Shown here piece by piece: positions 34,513-44,304 of a DNA stretch of 64,000 nucleotides; position 1 is the first letter of the stretch; the number at the start of each line of letters is the position of its first letter. The stretch comes from Deroplatys truncata (Eukaryota > Arthropoda > Insecta > Mantodea > Mantidae). The stretch lies in assembly GCA_030765065.1 (NCBI GenBank), contig CM060986.1:73215573-73279572 (forward strand). The letters run 5' to 3'. A program made the position numbers and the translations under genes. The notes beneath the pieces are model-generated. The model saw only the letters and a program-made list of their open reading frames with translations. It was not told the origin of the DNA and did not search any database.

Positions 34513-34604
34513 AGTCGGAATTGTAACACTAACATCACTTAAGTTTACTCACTTAACATGTTTCGGGAAACCGTTGTTCCCATCCTCAGAAGGTTAACTC
34601 GACT
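34513..34604 (-). ncRNA. Hammerhead-ribozyme-like fold, left arm copy
   Basis: Mirror image of 36839-36930; see that entry for the stems. Both arms carry it downstream of the stop codon. Confidence 0.55.
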
Positions 34605-35670
34605 GGCCCGTGTTGTTGGTGTTTCCGTTTTTTGGACTGGATCCTGTGGTGGCATCTTGTGGTGGAGAGATGTACTTCCAGAGAGGATTTGGTGGCGGCA
34701 AATCAAAATTCATTAGATGTGTGTTGTGTTTTAGAATGGTGATCTTCTCCCATGCATCTAATTCGGCTGCAAATTTGGCTGGTTTGACTAATGTAATATT
34801 GGGTTTGATGTTGTGATTAGTGATCCAAAAATGGTGTGAAACTGCAGATTTGTCCATTTGTTTGTATTTAATACATCTCATGTGCTCCTTTAGCCTAGTT
34901 TCTAGGTTTCTTTTTGTCTTACCTATGTATACTTTATTGCAATCTGAACAATTGATTTTATAGATTCCAGCTTTTTTGTCTTGTGGAATGGGGTCTTTTA
35001 ACTTGTTACAAAGTAATTTCTCTATGTTAAATTTGTTCTGTGGAGCTAGGCTGATGTTATGTTTCATGAAAATCTTCTTAAATTTGTGAAAAGTTCCTGG
35101 GTGGTATGTGAATTTCTTGAACTTTAGCTCTTTATCTTGCTGGCTGAGATTTGTTGTGTTTCTGATGTGCATCTGTCGTTTGAATTTTGCAATTTTTTTG
35201 TCAATAGTTGTTTTGTTGTACCCATTATGTATTGCTGTGTCTACTATATGCTGGTATTCTAACTGGTATTCTTTTTTATTTAAGGGGGTATATACCAGTC
35301 TATGTGTTAGGCTGTTTAGTACTGCATGTTTGTGTGTGGTTGGATTGAAACTCTTATTTTTTATGTAATTAGTAGAGTGTGTTGGCTTCCTGTATATGCC
35401 AAAGGTTAGGTTCTTTTGTTCTCTGATGATTTTTAGGTCTAAAAATGGTAGCATGCCTTCTTTTTCTATTTCTATGGTGAATTTTATTGATTGGTTCTGT
35501 AGGTTTAGTAAGGCTAAGGAGTCTTGTATGAACCTGTTAGGGACAACAGCGAAGATGTCGTCAACATATCTGTGCCAAACTTTAAACATGTATGGAAAGG
35601 AAGTTGTTATGTGCGTTTCTAAGTAGCTCATAAATAAATCTGCCAAGAAGGGTGAAAGTGGGTTGCCCAT
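34594..35670 (-). CDS. Penelope-like RT end plus GIY-YIG endonuclease (left copy)
   Basis: 358 residues, identical to the plus-strand copy at 35773-36849. Residues 1-90 are the end of the reverse transcriptase: TGLTMGNPLSPFL, catalytic YVDD at 35-38, and the LPFLDLKI motif. Residues 235-250 hold GIY and YIG with C241 and C244 between them, followed by R-x4-R-x2-EH and the AELDAWEK segment (about 302-309) that would supply the catalytic Glu. RT fingers and most of the palm are missing because the element is 5'-truncated, so this ATG is internal and the product would not be a working RT. The intact frame reflects recent insertion rather than proven expression. Confidence 0.88.
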   Translation of the reverse strand: MGNPLSPFLADLFMSYLETHITTSFPYMFKVWHRYVDDIFAVVPNRFIQDSLALLNLQNQSIKFTIEIEKEGMLPFLDLKIIREQKNLTFGIYRKPTHSTNYIKNKSFNPTTHKHAVLNSLTHRLVYTPLNKKEYQLEYQHIVDTAIHNGYNKTTIDKKIAKFKRQMHIRNTTNLSQQDKELKFKKFTYHPGTFHKFKKIFMKHNISLAPQNKFNIEKLLCNKLKDPIPQDKKAGIYKINCSDCNKVYIGKTKRNLETRLKEHMRCIKYKQMDKSAVSHHFWITNHNIKPNITLVKPAKFAAELDAWEKITILKHNTHLMNFDLPPPNPLWKYISPPQDATTGSSPKNGNTNNTGQSS

Positions 35671-35705
35671 GGTTAAACCAGTTGGTTGTTGATAGAACCT
35701 CTTAT

Positions 35706-35737
35706 TGAGAGGTTAAGAGGTTGATAGAACCTCTTTA
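35706..35737. other. Spacer of the Penelope palindrome with its own small hairpin
   Basis: Contains AAGAGGTTGATAGAACCTCTT, an 8-bp stem with a GATAG loop. The same AGAGGTT/AACCTCT motif recurs at the inner ends of both arms. The last ten bases extend the right-hand RT frame by NLF(N), so the right copy is slightly longer than the left. Confidence 0.85.
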
Positions 35738-35772
35738 ATAAGAGGTTCTATCAACAACCAACTGGTTTAACC

Positions 35773-36849
35773 ATGGGCAACCCACTTTCACCCTTCTTGG
35801 CAGATTTATTTATGAGCTACTTAGAAACGCACATAACAACTTCCTTTCCATACATGTTTAAAGTTTGGCACAGATATGTTGACGACATCTTCGCTGTTGT
35901 CCCTAACAGGTTCATACAAGACTCCTTAGCCTTACTAAACCTACAGAACCAATCAATAAAATTCACCATAGAAATAGAAAAAGAAGGCATGCTACCATTT
36001 TTAGACCTAAAAATCATCAGAGAACAAAAGAACCTAACCTTTGGCATATACAGGAAGCCAACACACTCTACTAATTACATAAAAAATAAGAGTTTCAATC
36101 CAACCACACACAAACATGCAGTACTAAACAGCCTAACACATAGACTGGTATATACCCCCTTAAATAAAAAAGAATACCAGTTAGAATACCAGCATATAGT
36201 AGACACAGCAATACATAATGGGTACAACAAAACAACTATTGACAAAAAAATTGCAAAATTCAAACGACAGATGCACATCAGAAACACAACAAATCTCAGC
36301 CAGCAAGATAAAGAGCTAAAGTTCAAGAAATTCACATACCACCCAGGAACTTTTCACAAATTTAAGAAGATTTTCATGAAACATAACATCAGCCTAGCTC
36401 CACAGAACAAATTTAACATAGAGAAATTACTTTGTAACAAGTTAAAAGACCCCATTCCACAAGACAAAAAAGCTGGAATCTATAAAATCAATTGTTCAGA
36501 TTGCAATAAAGTATACATAGGTAAGACAAAAAGAAACCTAGAAACTAGGCTAAAGGAGCACATGAGATGTATTAAATACAAACAAATGGACAAATCTGCA
36601 GTTTCACACCATTTTTGGATCACTAATCACAACATCAAACCCAATATTACATTAGTCAAACCAGCCAAATTTGCAGCCGAATTAGATGCATGGGAGAAGA
36701 TCACCATTCTAAAACACAACACACATCTAATGAATTTTGATTTGCCGCCACCAAATCCTCTCTGGAAGTACATCTCTCCACCACAAGATGCCACCACAGG
36801 ATCCAGTCCAAAAAACGGAAACACCAACAACACGGGCCAGTCGAGTTAA
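35773..36849 (+). CDS. Penelope-like RT end plus GIY-YIG endonuclease (right copy)
   Basis: Same 358-residue frame as the left arm. In-frame sequence upstream of the ATG reads LFNKRFYQQPTGLTMGN, the conserved RT block before the YVDD box, and stops at a TAG at 35725. This shows that the frame is a truncated RT, not a separate gene. The domain order RT then GIY-YIG is unique to endonuclease-bearing Penelope-like elements. The C-terminal tail (SPPQDATTGSSPKNGNTNN) is low complexity. The family's full-length protein is usually more than twice this size. Confidence 0.9.
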   Translation: MGNPLSPFLADLFMSYLETHITTSFPYMFKVWHRYVDDIFAVVPNRFIQDSLALLNLQNQSIKFTIEIEKEGMLPFLDLKIIREQKNLTFGIYRKPTHSTNYIKNKSFNPTTHKHAVLNSLTHRLVYTPLNKKEYQLEYQHIVDTAIHNGYNKTTIDKKIAKFKRQMHIRNTTNLSQQDKELKFKKFTYHPGTFHKFKKIFMKHNISLAPQNKFNIEKLLCNKLKDPIPQDKKAGIYKINCSDCNKVYIGKTKRNLETRLKEHMRCIKYKQMDKSAVSHHFWITNHNIKPNITLVKPAKFAAELDAWEKITILKHNTHLMNFDLPPPNPLWKYISPPQDATTGSSPKNGNTNNTGQSS

Positions 36850-36930
36850 CCTTCTGAGGATGGGAACAACGGTTTCCCGAAACATGTTAAGTGAGTAAAC
36901 TTAAGTGATGTTAGTGTTACAATTCCGACT
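36839..36930 (+). ncRNA. Hammerhead-ribozyme-like fold in the Penelope 3' region
   Basis: Core CTGAGGA (36854-36860, fits CUGANGA) and GAAA (36879-36882). Stem II pairs GGGAAC (36862-36867) with GTTTCCC (36872-36878), with one bulge. Stem III pairs ACAT with ATGT (36882-36885/36908-36911) plus TTAAGT with ACTTAA (36887-36892/36899-36904). Stem I pairs TAACCTT with AGTGTTA (one mismatch) and AGTCG (36839-36843) with CGACT (36926-36930). The predicted cleavage follows T36912. T36861 is an extra base after the core, not in the canonical ribozyme, so activity is doubtful. Penelope-like elements are known to carry hammerheads. Confidence 0.6.
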
Positions 36931-36959
36931 CACCTTTAAATAAAAGTATAGAGAATATT

Positions 36960-38176
36960 CAATGTAATTTTAATTCGTAAATTGTGTCAACCACAACTGT
37001 TTAATTAATACTTATGTTTTTAGATTTTAATGTAGATAGAAGGTCTTATGAACTCATCTTTCAGAAATCAGAAGGATAAATCTGGCCTCTTTTTCTTATT
37101 GTTAGCACAATTGATAGCACTACAGTCTCCTCCTTGTCCCATATTATTATTCTTAAAGAGCTTTTCGCATAACAGCACATCGTTTTCTCTCAAAAAACAA
37201 ATTAACACAGCTGTTAGGTTGGGTAAAACAATTCTGCTAAGAGCGCTGTAATCACACCAGCTGCAAACATCCACCTCAAGCTTCGTGAGTGTATTATAAT
37301 GGACTGTGCTGGATTACTGGCAAGGTTATTTCATGTCAGATCAAATTTGCTTGCAAAGATTGTGAAAGATTTTTGCAGCTTTCATTTCCTCTATGTTATT
37401 CCTGCCATTGTACACATGTGGACAAAAAAGAATATTAGTCATGTCTTGAATGCCAAATTTTTCAAAGTCCTACATGGCATAGCGGCTTGTTTACACCATA
37501 TGCAATGCATTGTGTAGATACTGCAGCAAGTTGCTGTATGGCATTAATAAATATGTACCTTCCTCATGACTTCTCTGTAGCACTGTGGCAAAGTGTAGGG
37601 TACTTATGTGGTTAAGACAGCAGGTTTGCTTACATGTAGCAAACACTTCCCCCCCTTCTTCTGTTAATACTGTTTAATCAATACATAGAGACTACTTATT
37701 TTCTGTATACTGCATTTCATACACAGCATTCGATAAAGTTAGTAGAACAGCTGTTATAATGTTTCTTTAAGGATTTATTCTATCTAACTGCAATATGCTG
37801 CACACGAAACCAGTGATGTACAGAAGAGTGAGCAAACCCATCAGGCCCAAACAGGTTCTCTTTGAAGAAGGTATTTAGTTACGTAAATTATTTAGCTTCT
37901 TGTTTGGGAAGCCAATTTGAAGTAGTTTTGTTCTTGGAGTTACTTTGTTTAAGAAGTTTGCAACACGCTTTGGGCCTCAGTTTGAAGTTGTTGATTACGT
38001 AATAGTTACTGTTGTTACACAATATGGTGCTGCGTATGAGAAGCTGATTTAAAGATGTGTTTTTGTTGTTACACTCCAAGTTTTACACTATAATATTTAA
38101 CTTTGTTATTAAAACTGCTTCTATATATTATTTATGTTTGAATTTGCCTCGGCTGCATCATTAATGTTTGTAGAGT
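36960..38176. other. Unrecognised DNA
   Basis: AT-rich with no supported gene. Short open frames at 37048-37517 lack any recognisable motif. Confidence 0.45.
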
Positions 38177-38556
38177 AAGAGCTGTGAGATAATTAATACT
38201 TTCACTTAGCTAACGCATAAACATATTTTACGATTCCCACGTAATATTTCTACAGAGAACACATCTTCCATCTGGTCATTACCAAGGTTTGCTAGCAACT
38301 GAACATGTTTCAACCGTTAAACCTGTAGGCATTGGTATTTCAAGTCTCTGATTGGCTAATTCTAGTCCAATAGAATATCTGCATTTTACTTAAAGCTTTC
38401 TCTTTGCTGTTGATTGGCTAATTTTAAACTGTCACGGAAATTGCATTATCGTTGCTCTAATCATGACTAGTAACATTCAAACTCATTATTGCTACAAGGT
38501 TACCACATTATTACTTCATTTTTAGCAACTTAAAACTTATTATTCTCACAGCTCTT
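38177..38556. mobile_element. Candidate MITE with imperfect ~30-bp inverted ends
   Basis: The left AAGAGCTGTGAGATAATTAA pairs with the right-end complement AAGAGCTGTGAGAATAATAA, and similarity continues for about 10-15 more bases. ~380 bp, non-coding. It carries two TGATTGGCTAATT blocks (38349 and 38413), i.e. inverted CCAAT boxes. No clear target duplication. Confidence 0.5.
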
Positions 38557-38769
38557 GCATTATTAAAGTATGTAATGTATTCACATAACATTATAAAACA
38601 TGTTTATAATAAAAATAAGCATATGCAATGACTGTTACATACATTTTAAATAATTATTACATACATATTGTTTCAAGGCGGGCTGTTAGTGAATTTACTT
38701 ATTATAAAAATACAATTGAAATTATTTAGGTATTAAAATACTGCCTCATCTTTCAAGAGAATCACACCA

Positions 38770-39690
38770 CTTTTGACAATGGCAGAATACACACAAAAAG
38801 ACATAGGCATAAGGAAATGTCTACTTGCATTAGTAAATGTAGAAGGCTTTTCTGCTCGTGAAGCTGTAGCTGGTATTGGACTCCCTGCAACTACAGCGCA
38901 AGAGTGGGTGCGATTATCCAGGAAAGGAATTGAATGTTGTCGTAGTTCAGGAAGAAGACATGTGTCCACTCCTGAAATGGAAGCAGTTTTAATTACAGTA
39001 GCAGAGAGGAACCCTTTGCAAACTGCTTCAGAAATGAAGGCACATTCATAATTCCCGGATCAGCCCAATGCACTGCAGGACTTCTTGCAGGAGGGACAGT
39101 TAAAAAGCAAGAGGAAAATGCTAACCACGACTGGAATAACTTGATATTCTCAGACAAAATGACATTTTTTCCACACATAAGGGAAAGGGATTGTCTACTG
39201 TCCAATGGGGTCCCGATATGATGCAAAATATGTGACTTCAAATTTCATCATGGTCATGTACCTATTTCTTGCTGGGGCTAAATGTCAAGGGCTGGTGTAG
39301 GTGTGTTGTGGCAGCTTAGTAATACACTGAACAGTGCACAATACATGGTAATACTTGAGAATATGTGATTCTCTCGGTGAGGATGAGATATCTTGATGGA
39401 ATAGTCGAAAGGCTTCAAATTGGTTCTCAGACAGGATATTAGAGTGATAGACTGGGCCTCCCTTTCACTAGATTTCAACCCTATTGAAAGTGTGTGGGCT
39501 GAGGTGATAAGGGAGCTGCGCTAGAATTTCCCTGTAGATGTGCAAAGGACAAAATAGGGCTTCTGGGCACAAATTCAAGAAGCCTGGGAATTTATAGCTT
39601 CTCGACCACATTACTGCAGGGATTTAATTTCATCTGTCCTCGGAAGATTGAGGGAATTATACATGATGAGAGTTGATGCACCCAATATTT
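38770..39690 (+). pseudogene. Tc1-like transposase relic with internal deletion
   Basis: The N-terminus 38779-39051 (about 90 residues, MAEYTQKDIGIRKCLLAL .. GIGLPATTAQEWVR) resembles a helix-turn-helix. After a deletion, WNNLIFSDKMTF (39129-39165) is the first catalytic region (usually FSDE). RERDCLLSNG and, near 39445-39510, DWASLSLDFNPIESVWAEVIREL match the final box SPDLNPIExxW, with the Glu retained. Stops separate all parts. I found no TIRs. Confidence 0.72.
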
Positions 39691-39889
39691 TGTTTATTTT
39701 TTGTGTGTTTTAGTTTTAGAAGATAATTATTTGCATTTATTTCTTTAGTTATTTAAAACAGGTGTTTTAGTAGAATTATATTTTTGTGTGCATAGATATG
39801 CCTAAAACTTCAAGTACTAAAGTTATATTAATGTAATATTATGTTCTACAATCCAGTCATAAAATTAACAACATAAAAAATAACTAATG

Positions 39890-39960
39890 TGAGATTTGAA
39901 TCGAATAGCTTATGGGCGCAAGCAATACCTTCTTAACCTCTCAGCCACTGTAATGTTCCA
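39890..39960 (-). other. tRNA-like segment, possible SINE head relic
   Basis: Reverse complement contains TGGCTGAGAGGTTAAGAAGG (A-box-like) and TCGATTCAAATCT (weak B box). It is not a plausible complete tRNA. A second B-box-like GGGTTCGACAC lies at 40082 on the plus strand. Confidence 0.3.
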
Positions 39961-40479
39961 TGCTCAGTTTTCAGTACCTTATAAGGTTACCATTACCTCA
40001 CAGGTGCAGACCATTCTACAGTTCCTGCATGTACATTATGAAGGAAGGTACATGAAGCCCTCCGATCCGCACATGGAATCTGGGTTCGACACTTGTTTTT
40101 TGTCCATGGGTGTACATTCTAAAATGATTTGAAAAGGTTTCAAGTGACACTTCATTTAGCATTTCGTTTAATGTTTAGGGTTTGTTGAAGTCAAATTCAT
40201 TCTTTTAACATGAAACTATAGTTGAATGGTTATAAAGAAAGAAAAAAAAATAAAATCCTGTTGCTATGTAGGGTGCATAAACCCAAAAACTATCAGGCAT
40301 AATAATTAACATGTTTAAAGTAATGTACGAAGGTCATCCAGAAACTAAGTCCCGATCACGTCCAGAGATGGCAACACCAGTTGGATAGGAATGTGCATGA
40401 GTAGAAAGGAAGTATGTGGAAATAATGCAGTACAGTTTCATCTTGTGATGGCAGTGGTTATTGCACAGTGCTCGGAGAA

Positions 40480-41400
40480 AATGGCCATTCCAATATTGTT
40501 TCTCGACAATGTTGTCACTGGGGATGAAACATGGGTGTCACATGCCACACCAGAGACAAAGCAACAATCAATGCATTGGCGGCATAGTGGTTCACCTGTG
40601 AAGACCAAATTCAAGCAGACAATCTGTCAAAAAATTCATTTGCATTGTCTTCTGGGATCGACATGGTGTCCTCCTGTGCGAGTTTTTACTGTGAGGGGAG
40701 ACACTAAATGCTGATCGGTTTTGTCAGACATTGCATAAACTGAGGAGGGAAATCCAGAGCAAGAGATGTAGGATGTTGACAAGAGGTATTATGCTATTGC
40801 ATGACAATGCAGACCCCATACAGCCAATGCCACACGAAATGTGTTGAATCAGTTTGGATGGGAACTCAACCATCCATCCTACAGCCCTGACCTCGCCCCA
40901 AGTGATCTTTATCTCTTCCATCTCATGAAGCATTTTCTGGCAGGAAAACGTTTCCACAATGATGCTGAGGTGCAGAATGAAGTGACTTCGTGGCTCTGGA
41001 CATTGGCGGCAGACTGCTATGACTTGGGAAATTGAGTTTTATTTATAGACGCTTTTTAACTGCTGTGGTCCTTTGCGTCCCATTCTATATTGGGCATGAA
41101 AGAACGGTAATTTTGCTCAGAGGCCTCTTTATCAGGCTTGAGGCTCTTTTACTTGCCGTAAATCTACGACATGGGACCACTGACTTTTACTTCCCTTCCG
41201 AAGGAAGCCATGCTAAGGAATTTTACGCCAAAAAAAAATTCATCGCCCTCCGCCAGGTTTGAACCTGCGACCTCGGGAACTAGAGGCTAGCATGGTTACC
41301 ACTACACCATGGAGGACAATGTTATGACTTGGACACACAATCGATGGTGCACCATTACAATAAACGCTTCAACATTGGTGGTGACTATGTAGAAAAGTAG
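40480..41400 (+). pseudogene. mariner transposase relic
   Basis: VTGDETWVSHATPETKQQSM (first Asp box, 40514-40572) is followed by a broken centre with MLLHDNA-like remnants near 40790-40815. Then FGWELNHPSYSPDLAPSDLYLFHLMK (third Asp box, 40855-40930) and GKRFHNDAEVQNEVTSWL follow. The SINE splits CYDLG from the C-terminal HHYNKRFNIGGDYVEK (41350-41399). Several stops; N-terminus missing. Confidence 0.85.
41028..41322 (-). mobile_element. SINE1 copy, full length, with TATGACTTGG duplication
   Basis: Minus-strand, 295 bp, the same length as the copy at 7492. B box (complement GGTTCAAACCT) and A box (complement TGGTGTAGTGGT) are readable at 41240-41312. The duplication TATGACTTGG lies at 41018-41027 and 41323-41332. 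Confidence 0.95.
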
Positions 41401-41502
41401 CCAGTGAATCTATGTAATTATTCCAATAAATATCCCTTGCTTAGTGATGATTTTGTTTTCGTTTATCACTCATCAGGACTTAGTTTCTGGGCAACCCTCG
41501 TA

Positions 41503-44302
41503 TTTGCTAAGTTCTTTGCTAAAAATACTTTCTATATATTGCCAGTGTAGCATGGATCAAGTAGCAAAGTTTATTATCAAATATAATGTATTTTGACTAA
41601 AATGGGCAATATGTGGCACTTAGGGAAAGAGTACTGTTATGGAATACAGGAATTCAAAAGGAAAATTACCTCGTATCTATCTTGGGCATGGCAGTAACAA
41701 TTATATTGCACTGCTGATCATAAAATATATTAAACACGAAACCGCACTGAGAAATATATGTATTTTTAAGTTACCATAAGCAGCATGCTGCAAATAGGAG
41801 CAAATCAAGATGATAAAAATTTGTGTTTAAGAATCTTTAACTTAGGTATTTTGTGTTAGACATTCCTAATGACTCACAGCTACTGGAGAACAGAATAATA
41901 AAATATATATATAGGATAATTGGAATCAATCAAGTAAACTCGTTAAGATGTAATGCATAAAAACGGGAGACCGACATGGATATCTGAGGTTTTTAAGGCA
42001 TGAACTTGTGAGCAGCAGGTCTGCAGACTATGGCTAGCTTTTTTAAACTGCATCAATGTTGGATCGACAAGAAGCATTTCCAAATGATGCTCCATACATT
42101 GTTTTCGTCCCTTCCACTGTAGGCATCTTCCATATTAAAGCAGATATAAAAGGAGTTGATGCAGGCATATTTTATAATTTTGGACACAAGTATGGAGCAC
42201 ATTTTGTGAAAATATTGTGATATGTATATTCAGTTATGGCAACTTCAATGCAGCTACCCCTGTGATGCTAAGCAAGCCCATAAGGATGACATCCTGCTTA
42301 CAGGGTGTTGGGCAGCTTGGATGTTAGTATGGGGAACAACAGGCAACTTTTATTTCAGTAAGTTTGATTGGGGCTGGTTGAGAGCCCTTCCAACAAACTA
42401 CTCAACTTAAAGAAGGGGTCCACTAAGCTATTGAAAATATCTAACATTAAGTTTGCATATCATTGCTTGAGGATGCATCACAGCCTAGTATTGGATATCC
42501 TTCATGAGGAAGATCTCTGCATATTGGCAACATTTCACACATGTCTAACCTGTTGATCTAGATACTTGCACTTCTGACTTTAGTTAACCTTGACACTGTC
42601 AACAGTCACATATGTAGCAGTGAAACTCTACATACCACACATGATAGAATGTCCCAGGTATAATTGGAATGTCAATATATGGGCTGATATTCCCAATACC
42701 AGAATAGTGGGACTACATACTTCTGGCCAGTTTCAGTAGTGCTAAGTATATACATTTTTTTTCTTTGAGATACACTATTAGAATTCCTGGAGGATATTTC
42801 CCTCACTACATGGAGAAACAGAATGGCAAAGTCTTTCCAGCTAGGAGACAACTAGACAATGTTTCCTAATAGATGGACAAAAAAAAAAAAAAGCTAGTGC
42901 ACTGACTGGCAAGATTTAGGATGTCAGACAGAGGAGCCTTCTGCCACTGGACTTGGCACCATTATAGACGTTTTGTCACTTACGTGATCCTTGGTAGGAA
43001 GGGATGAAGGAGAGGCTTGAAAGGTGACAATGATGTATGCTAGCAAGGTTGGGATTGCTAACGATTTCAGAATGACACCAGGACCAATATCTTGGGGTTC
43101 CTATGAACATATCCTCCGGGAAAGGGCACCAGCCAGGTGGTGGAATAAGCTATTGTAAGAAGAGGGGTAGAGAATGCCATGTGAATGTAAAGCATAAGAA
43201 TTTTATATATCTTGTTTACATAGAATTAGTAAGGATAAATAAAGCTTTGTAACAGTTACACATTAGATGCTTTAAAAGTAGCCAATAATAAGCTGTGGTG
43301 AATGGTTGGTGACACTCAAAGCACTAGTTAAACAATTAATGCTGCTAGAATGCAGCATAGGGTTCCATTTTCAGCATATTATTGATCTGAGTACTCTTGG
43401 AATACTTTGTTACTGTTGTGGCTTAATGCATGCAGTTTCTTAGATAATGGAAGAATACGAAAGAATTTTATTTGTGATTAATAAGTATGATTTCAGATTA
43501 ATGTTATTATAACTAATGGTTACTTAGCATCCACATTACATGGTTATTTCTTTGTTGTATGACAGAACTAAATCAGCAAAATATGAAATAGACAGATTTG
43601 GGAAGGGAGGGGGAAGCAATTGAAGATGCATCACAATAGACAAATCCTCTATGAATGAACCCATTGTACTTATCTTCTATATATCTTTATGATTCCCATA
43701 CCATGTGTGACCACTGGAAGATAATAAATTCAGTTCAGTTAAATTATTATACCAGTGATACTTTAAAGGAAGGTTATCATTTTACAAGACTGTACACAGT
43801 TTTTCTCCATTCAGCACTTGAGCATACTATATTTAAAAAGTATTTAACAATAGCATATTAAAGACTTCATGGTAAAGCTAGTTTTACTTGATAAAATAAG
43901 TTTTAGAACACTTGATAGAACACACAAATAATTTGATTGCTGTTAATAAAACTTTTCCATGTATGTAGGTTAGTTAATTTGTGTTAGAAAAGTGTTTATG
44001 ATTTTATTTTTTTAAGTCTTTATTTACGGACACATTTTCCGTTTAAGGCAGTTAACATGTTAGGCAGCTTTGAAATACAGAGGAGCGTTGTCAACAGACT
44101 TGTTTCATTATTAAAATCCTTTTAATGGCAGTTCAGTGTAATAGAGGATCTTTATTGCAACAATATAGTGGATGATGCAATCTTTAATATGTGACAAAGC
44201 TATTATAATGGCTTATGTAGTAAGTATATAATTGTTTAGATTATTGTATGAGTGAATTATTTAGCTATTTTCATGAGAGGCATACCTAAGATTATACAGT
44301 GT
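41503..44302. other. Long unrecognised AT-rich stretch
   Basis: I see no supported gene. A relic of the family A 5' end (complement of GTAGAGAATGCCATGTGAATG, 43166-43200) shows an old insertion. An A-run lies at 42881-42893. Open frames at 42222-42556 and 43655-43861 have no recognisable motif. Confidence 0.45.
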
Positions 44303-44304
44303 GA

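Larger units (their letters stand above)
34499..35705 (-). mobile_element. Penelope-like element, left arm of palindrome, 5' truncated
   Basis: A 1207-bp arm that is the inverse complement of 35738-36944. The symmetric open frames in all readings are identical between arms, so the DNA is at or near 100% identical over the ORF. The 5' ends face each other across a 32-bp spacer. Confidence 0.93.
35738..36944 (+). mobile_element. Penelope-like element, right arm of palindrome, 5' truncated
   Basis: Ends at CACCTTTAAATAAA, directly followed by AGTATAGAGAATATT (36945-36959), the second copy of the sequence at 34446-34460. This 15-bp duplication brackets the whole palindrome, so both arms probably arrived in one event. 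Confidence 0.93.
40328..41500 (+). mobile_element. mariner element with a full-length SINE inside
   Basis: The left end CGAAGGTCATCCAGAAACTA and the right-end complement CGAGGGTTGCCCAGAAACTA form TIRs. TA at 40326-40327 and 41501-41502. Without the 305-bp SINE plus duplication, the element is about 870 bp. Confidence 0.93.

Noticed and set aside
34610..36833. Extra frames of 68, 76 and 86 residues on the opposite strands of the Penelope arms
   Set aside because: Antisense shadows of the RT/GIY-YIG frame. They were useful only to confirm that the arms are identical.
36839..36930. Calling the Penelope fold a proven active hammerhead
   Set aside because: The extra T after CTGAGGA and the bulge in stem II depart from the canonical core. 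Activity cannot be inferred by eye.
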